Program-made: the position numbers and the translations under genes
Assembly: GCF_051020955.1 (NCBI RefSeq)
Contig: NW_027476670.1
Span: forward strand, 1-64,000
Direction: 5' to 3'
Length of the DNA stretch: 64,000 bases
From: Megalopta genalis
Lineage: Eukaryota > Arthropoda > Insecta > Hymenoptera > Halictidae
Shown here: piece after piece, positions 26,293 through 38,929 of the stretch
Position numbering within the stretch: the stretch's first letter is position 1
Layout of the letters: each line of letters begins with the position of its first letter
Notes under the pieces: generated by a model
What the model was told of the DNA's origin: nothing
Databases searched by the model: none
The model's input: the letters and a program-made list of their open reading frames with translations, nothing else

Positions 26293-27401
26293 ATGCAGAC
26301 TAATCAAACGGGGAAGCTCCAAAATCCATGCGATACATATCATTTAACTTCAAATCGATTCGAAGTAGAAGGCTTAGCTTCAAATCCATGCGAAACAAAT
26401 GATTTAGGTTCAGATACTTGCGATACATTGATATTGCTCCAAATGCAGCCGAAACTAACAAGTTACCTTCAAATCCATGCGAAACAATGATCTAGCTTCA
26501 AACACTTGGGATATAAGTGATATAGCTTCAAATGCAGACGAAACAAACGAGTTATCTTCAAAGCCAAGCGAATAACATGACTTAGCTTCAAATCAATGCG
26601 ATTTAGAAGGTTTAGCTTCAAATCCATGCGAAACACATGATTTAGCTGCAAATCAATGCGATGTAGAAGGTTTAGCTTCAAATCCATGCGAAACAAATGA
26701 TTTAGCATCAGATACTGGCGATATAACTGATATAGCTTCAAATGCAGGGGAAACAAACGAGTTATCATAGAATCCATGCAAAACACATGATTTAGCTGCA
26801 AATGAATGCGATGTAGATGGTTTAGCTTCAAGTCCATGCGAAACAAATGATTTAGCATCAGATACTTGCGATATAACTGATATAGCTTCAAAGGCAGGGG
26901 GAACAAACGAGTTAGCATCAAATCCATGCAAAACACATGATTTTGCTTCAAATCAATGCGATGTAGAGAGTTTAGCTTCAAATCCATGCGAAACAAATGA
27001 TTTAGCATCAGATACTGGCGATATAACTGATATAGCTTCAGATGCAGGGGAAACAAACGAGTTAGCATCAAATCCATGCAAAACACATGATTTAGCTTCA
27101 AATCAATGCGATGTAGAAGGATTAGCTTCAAATCCATGCGAAACAAATGATTTAGCAGCAGATACTTGCGATATAACTGATATAGCTTCAAATGCAGGGG
27201 GAACAAACGAGTTAGCATAAAATCCATGCAAAACACATGATTTAGCTTCAAATCAAAGCGATGAAGAAGGTATAGCTTCAAATCCAAGCGAAACACATGA
27301 TTTAGCTTCAAATCAATGCGATGTAGAAGGTTTAGCTTCAAATCCATGCGAAACAAATGATTTACCTACAAACACTTGGGATATAAGTGATATAGCAGGA
27401 A
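26293..27401 (+). repeat. 1,109-bp block P, copy 1
   Basis: Blocks in 26-38 kb are marked by GCAGGAAATGCAGACTAATC, whose ATG falls at 26293, 27402, 30822, 31631, 32740, 36160 and 37269. Block P is the 1,109-bp interval, seen also at 31631-32739 and 36160-37268. The 295-codon minus-strand translations inside the three copies (26469-27356, 31807-32694, 36336-37223) are the same throughout, so the copies are recent or kept alike by conversion. 1,109 is 37 monomers less one base. Confidence 0.92.
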
Positions 27402-30400
27402 ATGCAGACTAATCAAACGGGGAAGCTCCAAAATCCATGCGATACATATCATTTAACTTCAAATCGATTCGAAGTAGAAGGCTTAGCTTCAAATCCATGC
27501 GAAACAAATGATTTAGGTTCAGATACTTGCGATACATTGATATTGCTCCAAATGCAGCCGAAACTAACAAGTTACCTTCAAATCCATGCGAAACAATGAT
27601 CTAGCTTCAAACACTTGGGATATAAGTGATATAGCTTCAAATGCAGACGAAACAAACGAGTTATCTTCAAAGCCAAGCGAATAACATGACTTAGCTTCAA
27701 ATCAATGCGATTTAGAAGGTTTAGCTTCAAATCCATGCGAAACACATGATTTAGCTGCAAATCAATGCGATGTAGAAGGTTTAGCTTCAAATCCATGCGA
27801 AACAAATGATTTAGCATCAGATACTTGCGATATAAGTGATATAGCTTCAAATGCAGGAGAAACAAACGAGTTAGCATCAAATCCATGCAAAAAACATGAT
27901 TTAGTTTCGAATCAATGCGACGTAGACGGTTTAGCTTCAAATCTAATCGAAACACATGATTTAGCTTCAAATCAATGCGATGTAGAAGGTTTAGCTTCAA
28001 ATCCATTCGAAACAAATGATTTAGCATCAAACTCTTGGGGTATAAGTGATATAGCTTCAAATGCAGGCGAAACTAACGAGTTAGCTTCAAATCCATGCGA
28101 AACACATGATTTAGCTGTAAATCAAAGCGATGTAGAAGGTTTAGCTTCAAATCCATGCAAAACAAATGATTTAGCTTCAGAAACTTGCGATATAACTGAT
28201 ATAGCTTCAAATGCAGGCGAAACTAACGAGTTAGCTTCAAATCCATGCGAAACACATGATTTAGATTCAAATCAATGCGATGTAGAAGGTTAAACTTCAA
28301 ATCTATACGAAACAAATGATTTAGCTTCAGATACTTGCGATATAAGTGATATAGCATCAAATGCAGGCGAAACGACCGAGTTAGCTTCAAATCCATGCGT
28401 AACACTTGATTTAGCTGCAAATCAATGCGATGTAGAAGGTTTAGCTTCAAATCCATGCGAAACAAATGATTTAGCATCAGATACTTGCGATATAACTGAT
28501 ATAGCTTCAAATGCAGGGGGAACAAACGAGTTAGCATCAAATCCATGCAAAACACATGATTTTGCTTCAAATCAATGCGATGTAGAAAGTTTAGCTTCAA
28601 ATCCATGCGAAACAAATGATTTAGCATCAGATACTGGCGATATAACTGATATAGCTTCAGATGCAGGGGAAACAAACGAGTTAGCATCAAATCCATGCAA
28701 AACACATGATTTAGCTTCAAATCAATGCGATGTAGAAGGATTAGCTTCAAATCCATGCGAAACAAATGATTTAGCAGCAGATACTTGCGATATAACTGAT
28801 ATAGCTTCAAATGCTGGGGGAACAAACGAGTTAGCATCAAATCCATGAAAAACACATGATTTTGCTTCAAATCAATGCGATGTAGAAAGTTTAGCTTCAA
28901 ATCCATGCGAAACAAATGATTTAGCATCAGATACTGGCGATATAACTGATATAGCTTCAGATGCAGGGGAAACAAACGAGTTAGCATCAAATCCATGCAA
29001 AACACATGATTTAGCTTCAAATCAATGCGATGTAGAAGGATTAGCTTCAAATCCATGCGAAACAAATGATTTAGCAGCAGATACTTGCGATATAACTGAT
29101 ATAGCTTCAAATGCAGGGGGAACAAACGAGTTAGCATAAAATCCATGCAAAACACATGAGTTTGCTTCAAATCAATGCGATGTAGAAGGTTTAGCTTCAA
29201 ATCCATGCGAAACCAATGATTTAGCATCAGATACTGGCGATATAACTGATATAGCTTCAAATGCAGGGGAAACAAACGAGTTAGCATCAAATCCATGCAA
29301 AACACATGATTTAGCTTCAAATCAAAGCGATGTAGAAGGTATAGCTTCAAATCCAAGCGAAACACATGATTTAGCTTCAAATCAATGCGATGTAGAAGGT
29401 TTAGCTTCAAATCCATGCGAAACAAATGATTTAGCTTCAAACACTTGCGATATAAGTGATATAACATCAAATGCAGGCGAAACGAACGAGTTAGCTTCAC
29501 ATCCATGCGAAACAAATGATTTAGCTTCAAATCAATGCGATGTAGAAGGTTAAACTTCAAATCTATACGAAACAAATGATTTAGCTTCAGATACTTGCGA
29601 TATAAATGATATAGCATCAAATGCAGGCGAAACGACCGAGTTAGCTTCAAATCCATGCGAAACACATGATTTAGCAGCAAATCAATGCGATGTAGAAGGT
29701 TTAGCTTCAAATGCATGCGAAACAAATGATTTAGCATCAGATACTTGCGATATAACTGATATAGCTTCAAATGCAGACGAATCAAATGGGATAGCTTCAA
29801 AATCCATGCGATACATATCATTTAGCTTAAAATCGATACGATGTAGAAGCTTTAGCTTCAAATCCATGCGAAACAAATGATTTAGCTTCAAATCAATGCG
29901 ATGTAGAAGGTTTAGCTACAAATCCATTAGAAAGAAATGATTTAGCATCAAACACATGGGATATAAGTGATATAGCTTCACATGCAGACGAATCAAACGG
30001 GTTAGCTTCAAAATCCATGCGACACACATCATTTAGCTTTAAATCATGCGAAGTAGAAGGCTTAGCTTCAAATTCATGCGAAACAAATGATTTAGGTTCA
30101 GATACTTGCTATATAACTGATATAGCTTCAAATGCAAGGGAAACAAACGAGTTAGCATAAAATCCATGCAAAACACATGATTTAGCTTCAAATCAAAGCG
30201 ATGTAGAAGGTATATCTTCAAATCCAAACGAAACACATGATTTATCTTCAAATCAATGCGATGTTGAAGGTATAGATTCAAATCCAAGCGCAACACATGA
30301 TTTAGCTTCAAATCAATGCGATGTAGAAGGTTAAACTTCAAATCTATACGAAACAAATGATTTAGCTTCAGATACTTGCGATATAAGTGATATAGCATCA

Positions 30401-30821
30401 AATGCAGGCGAAACGACCGAGTTAGCTTCAAATCCATGCGAAACACATGATTCAGCTGCAAATCAATGCGATGTAGAAGGTTTAGCTTCAAATCCATGCG
30501 ATACACATCATTTAGCTTTAAATCCATGCGAAGTAGTAGGCTTAGCTTCAAATCCATGCGAAGCAAATGATTTAGCATCAGATACTTGCGATATAACTGA
30601 TATAGTTTCAAATGCAGGGGAAACAAACGAGTTAGCATCAATTCCATGCAAAACACATGATTTAGCTTCAAATCAAAGCGACGTAGAAGGTATATCTTCA
30701 AATCCAAACTAAACACATGATTTATCTTCAAATCAATGCGATGTAGAAGGTTTAGCTTCAAATCCATGCGAAACAAATGATTTACCTACAAACACTTGGG
30801 ATATAAGTGATATAGCAGGAA
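27402..30821 (+). repeat. 3,420-bp block Q, copy 1
   Basis: Block Q is the 3,420-bp interval between markers and recurs at 32740-36159. 3,420 is exactly 114 monomers. Within it two stretches near 28.56-28.80 and 28.86-29.10 kb (GATTTTGCTTC to GATATAACTGATATAGC) are themselves a 300-bp duplication, two higher-order units long. The right end, 29682-30776, is shared with 25153-26247. It holds the 532-codon minus-strand frame described separately. Confidence 0.91.
28223..29821 (-). other. Repeat-derived open frame (532 codons), not called as a gene
   Basis: This is the same LKL-type decapeptide frame as the 605-codon one, across block Q copy 1. It stops where AAACTAACG replaces AAACAAACG, giving TAG on the minus strand. 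That variant occurs in many units of the array, so this stop has itself been amplified. In block Q copy 2 the frame is broken by one-base indels near 34488 and 34516. No domain is recognisable. Confidence 0.85.
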
Positions 30822-31630
30822 ATGCAGACTAATCAAACGGGGAAGCTCCAAAATCCATGCGATACATATCATTTAACTTCAAATCGATTCGAAGTAGAAG
30901 GCTTAGCTTCAAATCCATGCGAAACAAATGATTTAGGTTCAGATACTTGCGATACATTGATATTGCTCCAAATGCAGCCGAAACTAACAAGTTACCTTCA
31001 AATCCATGCGAAACAATGATCTAGCTTCAAACACTTGGGATATAAGTGATATAGCTTCAAATGCAGACGAAACAAACGAGTTATCTTCAAAGCCAAGCGA
31101 ATAACATGACTTAGCTTCAAATCAATGCGATTTAGAAGGTTTAGCTTCAAATCCATGCGAAACACATGATTTAGCTGCAAATCAATGCGATGTAGAAGGT
31201 TTAGCTTCAAATCCATGCGAAACAAATGATTTAGCATCAGATACTGGCGATATAACTGATATAGCTTCAAATGCAGGGGAAACAAACGAGTTATCATAGA
31301 ATCCATGCAAAACACATGATTTAGCTGCAAATGAATGCGATGTAGATGGTTTAGCTTCAAGTCCATGCGAAACAAATGATTTAGCATCAGATACTTGCGA
31401 TATAACTGATATAGTTTCAAATGCAGGGGAAACAAACGAGTTAGCATCAATTCCATGCAAAACACATGATTTAGCTTCAAATCAAAGCGACGTAGAAGGT
31501 ATATCTTCAAATCCAAACTAAACACATGATTTATCTTCAAATCAATGCGATGTAGAAGGTTTAGCTTCAAATCCATGCGAAACAAATGATTTACCTACAA
31601 ACACTTGGGATATAAGTGATATAGCAGGAA
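30822..31630 (+). repeat. 809-bp block R, a shortened P
   Basis: This interval starts like block P but is 300 bp shorter, exactly two higher-order units. It switches near 31.41 kb from P-like sequence to GTTTCAAATGCAGGGG and AATCCAAACTAAACAC, the sequence that precedes the marker at the end of block Q. It therefore looks like a P/Q recombinant, formed by unequal exchange within homologous units. Confidence 0.86.
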
Positions 31631-32739
31631 ATGCAGACTAATCAAACGGGGAAGCTCCAAAATCCATGCGATACATATCATTTAACTTCAAATCGATTCG
31701 AAGTAGAAGGCTTAGCTTCAAATCCATGCGAAACAAATGATTTAGGTTCAGATACTTGCGATACATTGATATTGCTCCAAATGCAGCCGAAACTAACAAG
31801 TTACCTTCAAATCCATGCGAAACAATGATCTAGCTTCAAACACTTGGGATATAAGTGATATAGCTTCAAATGCAGACGAAACAAACGAGTTATCTTCAAA
31901 GCCAAGCGAATAACATGACTTAGCTTCAAATCAATGCGATTTAGAAGGTTTAGCTTCAAATCCATGCGAAACACATGATTTAGCTGCAAATCAATGCGAT
32001 GTAGAAGGTTTAGCTTCAAATCCATGCGAAACAAATGATTTAGCATCAGATACTGGCGATATAACTGATATAGCTTCAAATGCAGGGGAAACAAACGAGT
32101 TATCATAGAATCCATGCAAAACACATGATTTAGCTGCAAATGAATGCGATGTAGATGGTTTAGCTTCAAGTCCATGCGAAACAAATGATTTAGCATCAGA
32201 TACTTGCGATATAACTGATATAGCTTCAAAGGCAGGGGGAACAAACGAGTTAGCATCAAATCCATGCAAAACACATGATTTTGCTTCAAATCAATGCGAT
32301 GTAGAGAGTTTAGCTTCAAATCCATGCGAAACAAATGATTTAGCATCAGATACTGGCGATATAACTGATATAGCTTCAGATGCAGGGGAAACAAACGAGT
32401 TAGCATCAAATCCATGCAAAACACATGATTTAGCTTCAAATCAATGCGATGTAGAAGGATTAGCTTCAAATCCATGCGAAACAAATGATTTAGCAGCAGA
32501 TACTTGCGATATAACTGATATAGCTTCAAATGCAGGGGGAACAAACGAGTTAGCATAAAATCCATGCAAAACACATGATTTAGCTTCAAATCAAAGCGAT
32601 GAAGAAGGTATAGCTTCAAATCCAAGCGAAACACATGATTTAGCTTCAAATCAATGCGATGTAGAAGGTTTAGCTTCAAATCCATGCGAAACAAATGATT
32701 TACCTACAAACACTTGGGATATAAGTGATATAGCAGGAA
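31631..32739 (+). repeat. 1,109-bp block P, copy 2
   Basis: Offset 5,338 bp from copy 1, with the same markers (GATACATTGATATTGC, CAAGCGAATAACATGAC, TTATCATAGAATCC, AAGCGATGAAGAAGG). Its 295-codon minus frame reads the same as in the other copies. I saw no indel relative to copy 1. Confidence 0.92.
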
Positions 32740-35700
32740 ATGCAGACTAATCAAACGGGGAAGCTCCAAAATCCATGCGATACATATCATTTAACTTCAA
32801 ATCGATTCGAAGTAGAAGGCTTAGCTTCAAATCCATGCGAAACAAATGATTTAGGTTCAGATACTTGCGATACATTGATATTGCTCCAAATGCAGCCGAA
32901 ACTAACAAGTTACCTTCAAATCCATGCGAAACAATGATCTAGCTTCAAACACTTGGGATATAAGTGATATAGCTTCAATGCAGACGAAACAAACGAGTTA
33001 TCTTCAAAGCCAAGCGAATAACATGACTTAGCTTCAAATCAATGCGATTTAGAAGGTTTAGCTTCAAATCCATGCGAAACACATGATTTAGCTGCAAATC
33101 AATGCGATGTAGAAGGTTTAGCTTCAAATCCATGCGAAACAAATGATTTAGCATCAGATACTTGCGATATAAGTGATATAGCTTCAAATGCAGGAGAAAC
33201 AAACGAGTTAGCATCAAATCCATGCAAAAAACATGATTTAGTTTCGAATCAATGCGACGTAGACGGTTTAGCTTCAAATCTAATCGAAACACATGATTTA
33301 GCTTCAAATCAATGCGATGTAGAAGGTTTAGCTTCAAATCCATTCGAAACAAATGATTTAGCATCAAACTCTTGGGGTATAAGTGATATAGCTTCAAATG
33401 CAGGCGAAACTAACGAGTTAGCTTCAAATCCATGCGAAACACATGATTTAGCTGTAAATCAAAGCGATGTAGAAGGTTATAGCTTCAAATCCATGCAAAA
33501 CAAATGATTTAGCTTCAGAAACTTGCGATATAACTGATATAGCTTCAAATGCAGGCGAAACTAACGAGTTAGCTTCAAATCCATGCGAAACACATGATTT
33601 AGATTCAAATCAATGCGATGTAGAAGGTTAAACTTCAAATCTATACGAAACAAATGATTTAGCTTCAGATACTTGCGATATAAGTGATATAGCATCAAAT
33701 GCAGGCGAAACGACCGAGTTAGCTTCAAATCCATGCGTAACACTTGATTTAGCTGCAAATCAATGCGATGTAGAAGGTTTAGCTTCAAATCCATGCGAAA
33801 CAAATGATTTAGCATCAGATACTTGCGATATAACTGATATAGCTTCAAATGCAGGGGGAACAAACGAGTTAGCATCAAATCCATGCAAAACACATGATTT
33901 TGCTTCAAATCAATGCGATGTAGAAAGTTTAGCTTCAAATCCATGCGAAACAAATGATTTAGCATCAGATACTGGCGATATAACTGATATAGCTTCAGAT
34001 GCAGGGGAAACAAACGAGTTAGCATCAAATCCATGCAAAACACATGATTTAGCTTCAAATCAATGCGATGTAGAAGGATTAGCTTCAAATCCATGCGAAA
34101 CAAATGATTTAGCAGCAGATACTTGCGATATAACTGATATAGCTTCAAATGCTGGGGGAACAAACGAGTTAGCATCAAATCCATGAAAAACACATGATTT
34201 TGCTTCAAATCAATGCGATGTAGAAAGTTTAGCTTCAAATCCATGCGAAACAAATGATTTAGCATCAGATACTGGCGATATAACTGATATAGCTTCAGAT
34301 GCAGGGGAAACAAACGAGTTAGCATCAAATCCATGCAAAACACATGATTTAGCTTCAAATCAATGCGATGTAGAAGGATTAGCTTCAAATCCATGCGAAA
34401 CAAATGATTTAGCAGCAGATACTTGCGATATAACTGATATAGCTTCAAATGCAGGGGGAACAAACGAGTTAGCATAAAATCCATGCAAAAACACATGAGT
34501 TTGCTTCAAATCAATGGATGTAGAAGGTTTAGCTTCAAATCCATGCGAAACCAATGATTTAGCATCAGATACTGGCGATATAACTGATATAGCTTCAAAT
34601 GCAGGGGAAACAAACGAGTTAGCATCAAATCCATGCAAAACACATGATTTAGCTTCAAATCAAAGCGATGTAGAAGGTATAGCTTCAAATCCAAGCGAAA
34701 CACATGATTTAGCTTCAAATCAATGCGATGTAGAAGGTTTAGCTTCAAATCCATGCGAAACAAATGATTTAGCTTCAAACACTTGCGATATAAGTGATAT
34801 AACATCAAATGCAGGCGAAACGAACGAGTTAGCTTCACATCCATGCGAAACAAATGATTTAGCTTCAAATCAATGCGATGTAGAAGGTTAAACTTCAAAT
34901 CTATACGAAACAAATGATTTAGCTTCAGATACTTGCGATATAAATGATATAGCATCAAATGCAGGCGAAACGACCGAGTTAGCTTCAAATCCATGCGAAA
35001 CACATGATTTAGCAGCAAATCAATGCGATGTAGAAGGTTTAGCTTCAAATGCATGCGAAACAAATGATTTAGCATCAGATACTTGCGATATAACTGATAT
35101 AGCTTCAAATGCAGACGAATCAAATGGGATAGCTTCAAAATCCATGCGATACATATCATTTAGCTTAAAATCGATACGATGTAGAAGCTTTAGCTTCAAA
35201 TCCATGCGAAACAAATGATTTAGCTTCAAATCAATGCGATGTAGAAGGTTTAGCTACAAATCCATTAGAAAGAAATGATTTAGCATCAAACACATGGGAT
35301 ATAAGTGATATAGCTTCACATGCAGACGAATCAAACGGGTTAGCTTCAAAATCCATGCGACACACATCATTTAGCTTTAAATCATGCGAAGTAGAAGGCT
35401 TAGCTTCAAATTCATGCGAAACAAATGATTTAGGTTCAGATACTTGCTATATAACTGATATAGCTTCAAATGCAAGGGAAACAAACGAGTTAGCATAAAA
35501 TCCATGCAAAACACATGATTTAGCTTCAAATCAAAGCGATGTAGAAGGTATATCTTCAAATCCAAACGAAACACATGATTTATCTTCAAATCAATGCGAT
35601 GTTGAAGGTATAGATTCAAATCCAAGCGCAACACATGATTTAGCTTCAAATCAATGCGATGTAGAAGGTTAAACTTCAAATCTATACGAAACAAATGATT

Positions 35701-36159
35701 TAGCTTCAGATACTTGCGATATAAGTGATATAGCATCAAATGCAGGCGAAACGACCGAGTTAGCTTCAAATCCATGCGAAACACATGATTCAGCTGCAAA
35801 TCAATGCGATGTAGAAGGTTTAGCTTCAAATCCATGCGATACACATCATTTAGCTTTAAATCCATGCGAAGTAGTAGGCTTAGCTTCAAATCCATGCGAA
35901 GCAAATGATTTAGCATCAGATACTTGCGATATAACTGATATAGTTTCAAATGCAGGGGAAACAAACGAGTTAGCATCAATTCCATGCAAAACACATGATT
36001 TAGCTTCAAATCAAAGCGACGTAGAAGGTATATCTTCAAATCCAAACTAAACACATGATTTATCTTCAAATCAATGCGATGTAGAAGGTTTAGCTTCAAA
36101 TCCATGCGAAACAAATGATTTACCTACAAACACTTGGGATATAAGTGATATAGCAGGAA
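32740..36159 (+). repeat. 3,420-bp block Q, copy 2, with four compensating one-base indels
   Basis: Same length as copy 1 and closely matching, but with four single-base events: loss near 32977 (CTTCAATGCAG), gain near 33479 (GGTTATAGC), gain near 34488 (GCAAAAACACATG) and loss near 34516 (AATGGATG). The net change is zero, which explains the equal length. These break the 532-codon minus frame of copy 1 into shorter pieces (33561-34496 and 34506-35159). They could be real or be consensus errors of a long-read assembly. Confidence 0.9.
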
Positions 36160-37268
36160 ATGCAGACTAATCAAACGGGGAAGCTCCAAAATCCATGCGA
36201 TACATATCATTTAACTTCAAATCGATTCGAAGTAGAAGGCTTAGCTTCAAATCCATGCGAAACAAATGATTTAGGTTCAGATACTTGCGATACATTGATA
36301 TTGCTCCAAATGCAGCCGAAACTAACAAGTTACCTTCAAATCCATGCGAAACAATGATCTAGCTTCAAACACTTGGGATATAAGTGATATAGCTTCAAAT
36401 GCAGACGAAACAAACGAGTTATCTTCAAAGCCAAGCGAATAACATGACTTAGCTTCAAATCAATGCGATTTAGAAGGTTTAGCTTCAAATCCATGCGAAA
36501 CACATGATTTAGCTGCAAATCAATGCGATGTAGAAGGTTTAGCTTCAAATCCATGCGAAACAAATGATTTAGCATCAGATACTGGCGATATAACTGATAT
36601 AGCTTCAAATGCAGGGGAAACAAACGAGTTATCATAGAATCCATGCAAAACACATGATTTAGCTGCAAATGAATGCGATGTAGATGGTTTAGCTTCAAGT
36701 CCATGCGAAACAAATGATTTAGCATCAGATACTTGCGATATAACTGATATAGCTTCAAAGGCAGGGGGAACAAACGAGTTAGCATCAAATCCATGCAAAA
36801 CACATGATTTTGCTTCAAATCAATGCGATGTAGAGAGTTTAGCTTCAAATCCATGCGAAACAAATGATTTAGCATCAGATACTGGCGATATAACTGATAT
36901 AGCTTCAGATGCAGGGGAAACAAACGAGTTAGCATCAAATCCATGCAAAACACATGATTTAGCTTCAAATCAATGCGATGTAGAAGGATTAGCTTCAAAT
37001 CCATGCGAAACAAATGATTTAGCAGCAGATACTTGCGATATAACTGATATAGCTTCAAATGCAGGGGGAACAAACGAGTTAGCATAAAATCCATGCAAAA
37101 CACATGATTTAGCTTCAAATCAAAGCGATGAAGAAGGTATAGCTTCAAATCCAAGCGAAACACATGATTTAGCTTCAAATCAATGCGATGTAGAAGGTTT
37201 AGCTTCAAATCCATGCGAAACAAATGATTTACCTACAAACACTTGGGATATAAGTGATATAGCAGGAA
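36160..37268 (+). repeat. 1,109-bp block P, copy 3
   Basis: Third copy of block P, following the second Q, with the 295-codon minus frame at 36336-37223 reading as in copies 1 and 2. The order over 26-38 kb is P-Q-R-P-Q-P followed by a partial P. Confidence 0.92.
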
Positions 37269-37949
37269 ATGCAGACTAATCAAACGGGGAAGCTCCAAAA
37301 TCCATGCGATACATATCATTTAACTTCAAATCGATTCGAAGTAGAAGGCTTAGCTTCAAATCCATGCGAAACAAATGATTTAGGTTCAGATACTTGCGAT
37401 ACATTGATATTGCTCCAAATGCAGCCGAAACTAACAAGTTACCTTCAAATCCATGCGAAACAATGATCTAGCTTCAAACACTTGGGATATAAGTGATATA
37501 GCTTCAAATGCAGACGAAACAAACGAGTTATCTTCAAAGCCAAGCGAATAACATGACTTAGCTTCAAATCAATGCGATTTAGAAGGTTTAGCTTCAAATC
37601 CATGCGAAACACATGATTTAGCTGCAAATCAATGCGATGTAGAAGGTTTAGCTTCAAATCCATGCGAAACAAATGATTTAGCATCAGATACTGGCGATAT
37701 AACTGATATAGCTTCAAATGCAGGGGAAACAAACGAGTTATCATAGAATCCATGCAAAACACATGATTTAGCTGCAAATGAATGCGATGTAGATGGTTTA
37801 GCTTCAAGTCCATGCGAAACAAATGATTTAGCATCAGATACTTGCGATATAACTGATATAGCTTCAAAGGCAGGGGGAACAAACGAGTTAGCATCAAATC
37901 CATGCAAAACACATGATTTTGCTTCAAATCAATGCGATGTAGAGAGTTT
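37269..37949 (+). repeat. Partial fourth copy of block P
   Basis: From the marker at 37269 the sequence follows block P through TTATCATAGAATCC near 37740 and continues P-like to about 38190. There it departs into GCATCAAATCCATGC where P has GCATAAAATCCATGC. The 3.36-kb duplication described next begins inside this shared stretch. Confidence 0.87.
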
Positions 37950-38929
37950 AGCTTCAAATCCATGCGAAACAAATGATTTAGCATCAGATACTGGCGATAT
38001 AACTGATATAGCTTCAGATGCAGGGGAAACAAACGAGTTAGCATCAAATCCATGCAAAACACATGATTTAGCTTCAAATCAATGCGATGTAGAAGGATTA
38101 GCTTCAAATCCATGCGAAACAAATGATTTAGCAGCAGATACTTGCGATATAACTGATATAGCTTCAAATGCAGGGGGAACAAACGAGTTAGCATCAAATC
38201 CATGCAAAACACATGATTTTGCTTCAAATCAATGCGATGTAGAAAGTTTAGCTTCAAATCCATGCGAAACAAATGATTTAGCTTCAAATCAATGCGATGT
38301 AGAAGGTTTAGCTTCAAATCCATGCGAAACAAATGATTTAGCTTCAAACACTTGCGATATAAGTGATATAGCATCAAATGCAGGCGAAACGAACGAGTTA
38401 GCTTCACATCCATGCGAAACAAATGATTTAGCTTCAAATCAATGCGATGTAGAAGGTTAAACTTCAAATCTATACGAAACAAATGATTTAGCTTCAGATA
38501 CTTGCGATATAAGTGATATAGCATCAAATGCAGGCGAAACGACCGAGTTAGCTTCAAATCCATGCGAAACACATGATTTAGCAGCAAATCAATGCGATGT
38601 AGAAGGTTTAGCTTCAAATCCATGCGAGTTAGCATAAAATCCATGCAAAACACATGATTTAGCTTCAAATCAAAGCGATGTAGAAGGTATATCTTCAAAT
38701 CCAAACGAAACACATGACTTATCTTCAAATCAATACGATGTTGAAGGTATAGATTCAAATCCAAGCGCAACACATGATTTAGCTTCAAATCAATGCGATG
38801 TAGAAGGTTAAACTTCAAATCTATACGAAACAAATGATTTAGCATCAGATACTTGCGATATAACTGATATAGCTTCAAATGCAGACGAATCAAATGGGAT
38901 AGCTTCAAAATCCATGCGATACATATCAT
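37445..38929 (-). other. Repeat-derived open frame (494 codons), not called as a gene
   Basis: LKL-type decapeptides span the junction between the partial P block and the 3.36-kb duplication. The matching frame in the right duplicate (41178-42287, 369 codons) shares its first part and then diverges with the block, so the reading frame simply follows the repeat mosaic. Confidence 0.83.

Noticed and set aside
26293..26490. Conserved 65-codon plus-strand ORF (MQTNQTGKLQ), present seven times
   Set aside because: It is conserved only because it lies within the copied P, Q and R blocks. It crosses a register slip and reads ordinary repeat in two frames.
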